A model generated the notes under the pieces. It saw only the letters and a program-made list of their open reading frames with translations, ran no database searches and was not told where the DNA came from. A stretch of DNA of 38,619 bases from Akkermansia muciniphila. GTDB taxonomy: Bacteria > Verrucomicrobiota > Verrucomicrobiia > Verrucomicrobiales > Verrucomicrobiaceae. The stretch lies in the NCBI GenBank assembly GCA_945882215.1, contig CAMCWM010000030.1:1-38619 (forward strand), read 5' to 3'. Position 1 is the first letter of the stretch. Every line of letters starts with the position of its first letter. This document shows, one piece after another, positions 34,601 through 38,619 of the stretch. Both the position numbers and the translations under genes were made by a program.

Positions 34601-35597
34601 TTATGACGCGGAGGAGAGGCTCATCTGCCTGGATGCCAGCACCGGCACGAAAACCTGGGAAACCACCGTCGGTGCCATCTACAAGAATGGCTGGGGTGAT
34701 GGGCCGCGTTGCACCCCCACCGTGGCCGACGGCATGGTCTATGCCCTCGGCGGCAATGGTGACCTGGTGTGCGCCGACGCCACCACCGGCACAAAAATCT
34801 GGAACACAAGCCTTACCAAGGATCTCGGCGGCAAACTGCAAAGCTGGGGATACACTGAATCCCCGCTCGTCGATGCCGGCCTCGTCCTCATCACACCCGG
34901 CGGCGGCAGTGGTGCCATCGCCGCGCTGGATGCGAAGACCGGCAAGGTTACATGGCAGACCAGCGGCGTGAAGGAAGCCGCCCAGTATTCCTCCATCATC
35001 CCCCTCGTTCTCAACGGCCAGCGGCAATACGCGCAGCTTCTGATGACCACCCTGGTCGGATTTTCAGGCGATGGCCAAGTGCTCTGGCAAACGCCATTTC
35101 CCGGCAGAACGGCCGTCATCCCGACGCCCATCTTCAAAGACGACATCGTGTATGTCGCGGCTGGCTACAACGCAGGGTGCAAAGCCATCAAGCTCGGCGG
35201 CACCGCGCCTGTCGAGGTTTACGCCAATACCAACATGGTCAACCACCACGGCGGTGTAATCCTCCTTGATGACTGTCTTTATGGCCACTCCGACAAGGGT
35301 GGATGGACCTGCCAGGACTTCAAAACCGGAGCCATCGTCTGGCAGGACCGGGGCATCGGCAAAGGCGCGGTAGCCTGCGCGGATGGCATGCTCTACTGCC
35401 TTGGCGAGAATGATGGAACCATCGCCTTGGTGCCAGCCTCAAAAAATGGCTGGAACATGGTCAGCAGCTTCAAACTCGCAGCCACCTCCTCGCAGCGCAA
35501 TCCCAAGGGCAAGATCTGGACCCATCCCGTCATCAGCAACGGCAAGCTTTACCTGCGCGACCAGGAGTTCATCTCCTGCTACGACGTAAAAAACTGA
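31671..35597 (+). CDS. Ser/Thr protein kinase fused to RCC1-like and PQQ-propeller domains
   Basis: A 1308-residue transmembrane Hanks-type kinase. The kinase domain (about 48-305) has the Gly loop GRGGMG at 56-61, Lys78 in VAIK, the catalytic HRDIKPANIM (His172, Asp174) and DFGLAKM (Asp192), so it should be active. A Pro/Gln-rich linker leads to one membrane helix at about 347-369 (WLIWAVLGVITLGGGYVW). Outside the membrane follow a Pro/Thr-rich spacer, an RCC1-like region (about 430-730, with VAILEDGSLVAWGTAHDG), a helical coiled-coil region (about 755-905), and from 921 (GDWPQWRGPNRDDV) a PQQ propeller closely matching the secreted protein at 28796. This suits a receptor kinase with a periplasmic propeller sensor. 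Its stop overlaps the next start (TGATG). Confidence 0.93.
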   Translation: MNAEPSTPENDAQLSGLGRALLETGGSKPSSGPWVPPTAEELGKLLLDYEIVKMLGRGGMGAVYMGRQKSLDRPVAIKILSTVLEDADSSFAERFKNEARAMGKLNHPGIVGVYDFGETADGLLYIVMEFVEGTDVARMIAKEGRLHTDHAMAITAHVCDALGYAHERGIIHRDIKPANIMVGYDGVVKVADFGLAKMTHSNASGLTQSGMAMGTLHYMAPEALMLGSSVDHRADIYAVGVMLYQMLTGKIPQGMFKLPSLQIAGLDPRYDGIITKAIMEDREARYQKVGEMRHDLDGILTQPVAKVEPEVSQAPAALPTQARPQRPGGQPYRPQQPVMQPAEKKSGGWLIWAVLGVITLGGGYVWMNLNSPAQQTSASEPPAPAPTQAPTSAPVVSTVTIPSTPASTPPATPTVIPTSPKAAVVRKPWPAGSNFRSAGRFRAWSSVTNDSKLDLTKLQGVDDAVQVYVNSNGWLVLRRTGDVISNLNGADGLKDIKRVCRGNADDFALINRAGGVIPFPQRTDPANRIPDGLGPVKDVYISSFRQVAILEDGSLVAWGTAHDGIDTPGNGEWKDKPVLPPGRKTVAMSNTTAAMGLRTDDGKILRWGDNGGFGRSQGKFDADPGTPFLMNGMALYAVPKTDGPILVANWRGNDPATPFADDIRGRDFIPANIGGKHIVLLDLDGRLVLDPMCPDRSITAALDFVTLAERDLVSVHFSDKSQPATRFLWFDKASSSSPTPSVGAISPTSGSLLAIPDFRTRVANYQKARHTQLAELTTKYRSALTAEKDAATKTGILAAVTAADAAIANAASFAQVIEQNLTATDVKPLPALATVADPAPPRLIELRDIFVREVEKIETTFVASLDQSLATVQTSLTTAMSLDAAKGVESHRQQIKAAFSTANTRQTSTVEVAAPRPAAAGDWPQWRGPNRDDVSTETGLLKQWPAAGPKRLWVNSGAGLGYSGFAIVGNKLYTMGLYDAEERLICLDASTGTKTWETTVGAIYKNGWGDGPRCTPTVADGMVYALGGNGDLVCADATTGTKIWNTSLTKDLGGKLQSWGYTESPLVDAGLVLITPGGGSGAIAALDAKTGKVTWQTSGVKEAAQYSSIIPLVLNGQRQYAQLLMTTLVGFSGDGQVLWQTPFPGRTAVIPTPIFKDDIVYVAAGYNAGCKAIKLGGTAPVEVYANTNMVNHHGGVILLDDCLYGHSDKGGWTCQDFKTGAIVWQDRGIGKGAVACADGMLYCLGENDGTIALVPASKNGWNMVSSFKLAATSSQRNPKGKIWTHPVISNGKLYLRDQEFISCYDVKN

Positions 35598-36244
35598 TGA
35601 TCCGATTTATTCATCGTGCAGGAAGCATGGCCGCGTGGCTCTGCCTCTTTTTGATCCTCGGACAGTGCGGCCCCGCCCCGCGTGGCGTGTGGAGGCTGCT
35701 CTCCGATGAATTCGCGTCGTCGTGGAAAGCTGCGGGCATTCCCGACGAGGGCGGCATCACCATCAAGGAGGGTGAGATCACCCTGCAAGCCGGCCAGCCG
35801 ATGACCGGCGCGCGCTTTGCAGCCTGGGAGACCGCGAAACTGCCGCGCTCACGCTACGCCATCGAGTTCGAGGCCATGCGCGTGGATGGAAACGACTTTT
35901 TCGGCACCGTGACCTTTCCAGTGAACGATTCGCACGTCTCGCTCATCATCGGCGGCTGGGGCGGCACGCTGGTGGGCATCTCCAGCATCGACGACATGGA
36001 TGCCAGCGAAAACAACACCCGTGGCAACGCCTACTTCAAAAACAACGCGTGGCACAAGGTTCGCATCGAGGTGCGTGAAGATGATCTGCGTGCCTGGATC
36101 AATGACAAACTCTTCGTCAACGTGAGCACCAAGGGCCACAAGCTCGGTCTGCGTCCTGGCGACATCGAAAAGTGCATCCCCTTCGGCTTCGCCAGCCACG
36201 CCACGCAGGCCCGCGTCCGCGGCGTGATCGTGCGGCGCTTGTGA
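35597..36244 (+). CDS. DUF1080/LamG-like exported protein
   Basis: A 215-residue protein of concanavalin-like beta-sandwich character, resembling DUF1080 (3-keto-disaccharide hydrolase-like): SRYAIEFEAMRVDGNDFFGT, YFKNNAWHKVRIEVREDDLR, AWINDKLFVNV and IPFGFASHATQARVRGV. The first 25 residues form a signal peptide (MAAWLCLFLILGQC within it), with a Cys that might be lipidated although the box is atypical. The start at 35597 overlaps the kinase stop; an internal ATG at 35627 also gives a signal peptide. Coupling to the kinase suggests a joint role. Catalytic residues could not be identified. Confidence 0.75.
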   Translation: MIRFIHRAGSMAAWLCLFLILGQCGPAPRGVWRLLSDEFASSWKAAGIPDEGGITIKEGEITLQAGQPMTGARFAAWETAKLPRSRYAIEFEAMRVDGNDFFGTVTFPVNDSHVSLIIGGWGGTLVGISSIDDMDASENNTRGNAYFKNNAWHKVRIEVREDDLRAWINDKLFVNVSTKGHKLGLRPGDIEKCIPFGFASHATQARVRGVIVRRL

Positions 36245-36264
36245 GCCCGCCATTGACGTAGGGC

Positions 36265-36292
36265 TTGACCTCACAGAGGCACCCGGTACTCT
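36265..36292 (+). promoter_or_regulatory. Candidate promoter for the cNMP/FHA gene
   Basis: TTGACC (36265-36270) and TACTCT (36287-36292) are 16 bases apart, eight bases before the ATG at 36301. The -10 match is modest. Like the one at 28666-28694, it would give a nearly leaderless transcript. Confidence 0.25.
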
Positions 36293-36300
36293 CCGCCTTC

Positions 36301-37080
36301 ATGGCAACCGAGCATTTTACACGAGGACAGGTCATTTTCCGTGAGGGCGACAAATCCCAGGAGGCGTATTTCATCGTCAACGGACTGGTCGAAATCACCA
36401 TCAACACCTCCCACGGAGTACAATCGCTGGCCAAAATCGGCCCCGGTGAAATTTTCGGCGAGATGGGCATGATCATGGATCGCCCGCGCTCCGCCACCGC
36501 CACGGCGATCGAGAACACCACGGTGGAAACTGTTGCCGAGACCGAATTCGAACATCAGATCATCCAGCGGCCCGACCGCCTGCATGTGTATCTCTCCACC
36601 CTGTTCGAGCGCATCCGCAAGACCGACTTGCTGCTCACCACGAGCACCAACGCCACGGTGCCGCTGGTTTCCAAGCCCAAACCGGCCAAGGAACCGGTCT
36701 TCCGCGTCAAGCTCCGATCGCACTACGACGAAACCGGCCTCGACCTCGAACCGGTGGAAAAGACCATCACCAAACTGCCCTTCCGCATCGGCCGGTCCTA
36801 CTTTGACACCGCCACGTCAGCCCTCGCGCGCAACGACCTCTCCATTGAGGAACCCACGCCCTACCAGCTTTCCCGCAACCACTGCGAGATCGACTTCGAG
36901 CACGGTCACTTCATCCTGCGCGACCGTGGCAGCAAGCTCGGCTCCTGGGTGAATGGCGATCACATCGGCGTCGATGCCGGCTGCATCACCTCCCCGCTCA
37001 AAGTCGGCGAAAACAAGATCATCTTCGGCAACGGCGACAGCCCGCACCGCTATTCGATCACGATTGAGGAGCTGCAGTGA
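36301..37080 (+). CDS. Cyclic nucleotide-binding and FHA domain protein
   Basis: A 259-residue soluble signalling protein. Residues about 5-100 form a CRP-type cyclic nucleotide-binding domain: FREGDKSQEAYFIVNGLVEI and GEIFGEMGMIMDRPRSATAT, which keeps the Glu and Arg of the phosphate-binding cassette. After a linker with TNATVPLVSKPKPAKEP, residues about 168-255 form an FHA domain (FRIGRS, LSRNHCEIDF, RDRGSKLGSWVNGDHIG) with the phosphothreonine-binding Arg, Ser and His. There is no DNA-binding domain. It follows the kinase operon by 56 bases and may read its phosphorylation output; that link is inferred. Its last 23 bases overlap the convergent enolase-superfamily gene. The start at 36301 opens the cNMP domain directly. 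Confidence 0.88.
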   Translation: MATEHFTRGQVIFREGDKSQEAYFIVNGLVEITINTSHGVQSLAKIGPGEIFGEMGMIMDRPRSATATAIENTTVETVAETEFEHQIIQRPDRLHVYLSTLFERIRKTDLLLTTSTNATVPLVSKPKPAKEPVFRVKLRSHYDETGLDLEPVEKTITKLPFRIGRSYFDTATSALARNDLSIEEPTPYQLSRNHCEIDFEHGHFILRDRGSKLGSWVNGDHIGVDAGCITSPLKVGENKIIFGNGDSPHRYSITIEELQ

Positions 37081-38458
37081 GCACGCGCTTCACCTCGTCG
37101 GCACGATAGCCGAAGCCGGGGCCGCGCAGCGTGCTGAGATCCACGATGCCGTTGCGGCGCTGGAACAGGCCGGGATGAATTTCCTGCTCAGGCAATGACG
37201 CGTCGGGATAGAACTGCATCGCATTGCACTCCACGCCCTGGATCGTGCCGGCATGGGCGGCGAGGCGCACATGGGGAATCATGGCGAGCATTGGATTGGT
37301 CAAATCCTGCACCATGAGCGGCATGCCGTGCGCTTTGGCCCAGCAGAGGCTCAGGAGCGCGCCAGTCTGCGTTTTGCAGGTTTTCAACGCCACGCCGGAC
37401 CAGCCAAGACGGCGGCCGAGGCGCACGAACTCCCAGTCGTGCGCGCTTTCATCGAGGAACAGCGGCTTGCGAGCCGAAACGCTGCGCACGTCGATCTGAT
37501 GCGCCTCCAAATCATACGGGAAGGGCTGCTCCACATACAGGGTGCGCGCAAAGATCTCCGGTTCCTCGGCCAGCAGGCGGTCGAGGATGTCATTCACATA
37601 GCCCGGCTCCTTCACGGTGCAGTTGAAGTCAGCGCTGAACCATTTCACACCATCCGCAAGGCCGATGCGACCGATACGCTGCATGCGCTCGAAATCCCAC
37701 GCTGCATCCGTGCCACGCAGTTTCACTTTGAGGCACTTCAGACCGTCGCGCTTGATCCAGTCGGCCAGCAGCACGGGATGCGCATCCTTCGGCTCGTTGC
37801 CCGTGAGGTCGGAGGCTTCGAGCGCGTCCACACCACCGACGAGATGCCAGACGGGAAGCTGCTTCGGCGCGTTCATGACGAGATAGTCCTGCGGATAACG
37901 GCCTTTGAAATCAATGCCGCTGCCATCCTCGGGCGTGATGAAGGCGGAGAGATCGCGGTTCATGAAATCCGCGTTGTAGGTCGTGTAGATGTCGCGGTTG
38001 TGCAGCACGCCGTAAGCATCATGAACCGCGATGTCGAAAGCGCTGAAGGCCACGAGCGAGCCGAGGTAGGGCATTTCGTCACCACCAGCCTGCGCATTCG
38101 CCTCACGCAAAGTGGCGGAGAGCGGGCCGTGCATGAAATCCTGGCCGATCTCCATCGGATGACCGCTCAAACCGCTCTCCACGAGGCGTTCCGCCAGCAG
38201 CGTTGAAAAATCCTGCATGCGTTGCGCGCGCACGGCCACACTGAGACTGCTAGGCCAGACCCAGGAGACACTGAGCGGCGTTTCGCCCCAGCCTTGTGCG
38301 GTTTTGCCGCTTTGATCCGCCACCGTCACCTGAACGCGCAGGCAGACCGCGCTCGTCACCGTCTCAGGGCCAAACTTCAGCGGGACCCGCATGTTCACGG
38401 GCAGGAAAAAAACTTCGGCGGCGGTGACACGGACATCGGTGGGCTTGGTGGAGGGCAT
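37058..38458 (-). CDS. Enolase-superfamily enzyme of the muconate-lactonizing/dipeptide epimerase type
   Basis: A 466-residue TIM-barrel enzyme. The start at 38458 (MPSTKPTDVRVTAAEVFFLP) was chosen because upstream codons run into a hairpin. Catalytic and metal residues are all visible: KVK at 244-246, Asp277 (SADFN), Glu310 (YVEQPF), Asp336 in FLDES, and Lys359 (ALKTCKTQTG). The Lys/Lys pair with Asp-Glu-Asp ligands is the MLE-subgroup arrangement. It is longer than typical members (about 350-380), with an insertion in the capping region around 110-230. The reaction, for example racemisation or cycloisomerisation of an acid, is not known. It is divergent from an amidohydrolase gene across a hairpin. 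Confidence 0.87.
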   Translation of the reverse strand: MPSTKPTDVRVTAAEVFFLPVNMRVPLKFGPETVTSAVCLRVQVTVADQSGKTAQGWGETPLSVSWVWPSSLSVAVRAQRMQDFSTLLAERLVESGLSGHPMEIGQDFMHGPLSATLREANAQAGGDEMPYLGSLVAFSAFDIAVHDAYGVLHNRDIYTTYNADFMNRDLSAFITPEDGSGIDFKGRYPQDYLVMNAPKQLPVWHLVGGVDALEASDLTGNEPKDAHPVLLADWIKRDGLKCLKVKLRGTDAAWDFERMQRIGRIGLADGVKWFSADFNCTVKEPGYVNDILDRLLAEEPEIFARTLYVEQPFPYDLEAHQIDVRSVSARKPLFLDESAHDWEFVRLGRRLGWSGVALKTCKTQTGALLSLCWAKAHGMPLMVQDLTNPMLAMIPHVRLAAHAGTIQGVECNAMQFYPDASLPEQEIHPGLFQRRNGIVDLSTLRGPGFGYRADEVKRVLTAAPQS

Positions 38459-38467
38459 TCGGCAAAA

Positions 38468-38526
38468 TGAAGCGGGCACTCCTGGCCGCAAAGAAAACCT
38501 TGTGGCGGGCAGGTGTGCCCGCTTCA
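38468..38526. repeat. Long hairpin in the divergent spacer 38459-38537
   Basis: Arms of 22 bases, 38468-38489 and 38505-38526, are inverted copies with two mismatches; the outer 12 bases (TGAAGCGGGCAC and GTGCCCGCTTCA) are perfect. The loop is 15 bases, A-rich. It fills most of the 79-base spacer and lies just upstream of both start codons, so it is either a dispersed REP-like element or a shared operator. Confidence 0.7.
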
Positions 38527-38537
38527 CTGGATGCATT

Positions 38538-38619
38538 ATGCGCATTTGGGATCTGCATTGCCACCTGTCCGGCGTCCCCGGCCTCACGCCGGAGGAACGG
38601 TTGCGCGCACTTCTCGTCT
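38538..38619 (+). CDS. Amidohydrolase/metal-dependent hydrolase, N-terminus (cut by window edge)
   Basis: Only 27 codons are present, starting MRIWDLHCHLSGVPGLTPEE. DLHCHLSG carries the HxH metal motif that opens amidohydrolase-superfamily TIM barrels (amidohydrolase 2 or TatD-like). It starts 79 bases from the divergent enolase-superfamily gene, a common pairing in catabolic loci. The rest lies beyond the window. Confidence 0.65.
   Translation, partial: MRIWDLHCHLSGVPGLTPEERLRALLV

Overview
The window (about 38.6 kb, high GC with strongly GC-ending codons) looks like chromosome of a member of the PVC superphylum, most likely a Verrucomicrobiae bacterium related to Prosthecobacter. The grounds are the gene families: sulfatases, DUF1549/DUF1553 and DUF1592 giant cytochromes, a PVC-type haem-binding dehydrogenase, DUF1501 and DUF1552 Tat proteins, a PmoA-like (DUF6807) protein, SHD1/PQQ propeller proteins, TIGR03790 and DUF1080. 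I see no rRNA, tRNA, CRISPR array, transposase or phage gene. Family assignments are by eye, without database searches.

Layout. Positions 1-278 hold only the end of an unidentified gene. Positions 279-3161 carry two convergent secreted sulfatases. Positions 3277-5678 carry a secreted M20 amidohydrolase followed closely by a serine beta-lactamase-fold hydrolase. Operon A (5754-11158) encodes a DUF1549/DUF1553 cytochrome, a Tat-exported DUF1501 protein and a PmoA-like protein. A compact DUF5397-VapD pair (11200-11689), a likely toxin-antitoxin module, sits between operon A and operon B. Operon B (11737-20013) encodes a beta-propeller/HEAT/cytochrome c protein, a DUF1592 cytochrome, a small CxxC HMA-like protein, a Tat DUF1552 protein and a second DUF1501 protein about 80% identical to the first. 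Operon B ends in what looks like the truncated first codons of an esterase gene, abutting an oppositely oriented membrane glycosyltransferase.

Positions 21909-28659 hold mixed functions: an Mrr-like/bactofilin-like fusion, homoserine O-acetyltransferase (metX), a multi-pass membrane protein, a PhnP-like metallo-beta-lactamase phosphodiesterase, a TIGR03790 protein and an alpha/beta hydrolase. Two intergenic spots carry degenerate inverted short-word repeats; one runs into the signal peptide of the TIGR03790 gene.

Positions 28796-37080 form a PQQ-propeller and signalling island: a secreted SHD1-PQQ protein, an unrecognised lower-GC secreted protein, a relic of a third PQQ gene with a good intrinsic terminator, a 1308-residue Ser/Thr kinase fused to RCC1-like and PQQ-propeller domains, a DUF1080-like protein and a cNMP-binding/FHA protein. 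The right end has a muconate-lactonizing-type enolase-superfamily gene divergent from a cut-off amidohydrolase gene, with a long hairpin between them.

Together the genes suggest a heterotroph with a large periplasmic apparatus for complex, partly sulfated organic matter. The two cytochrome/Tat operons are the most coherent candidate for an undescribed system: haem proteins, Tat-exported partners, an embedded metal-binding-like protein and duplicated DUF1501 subunits, all translationally linked.
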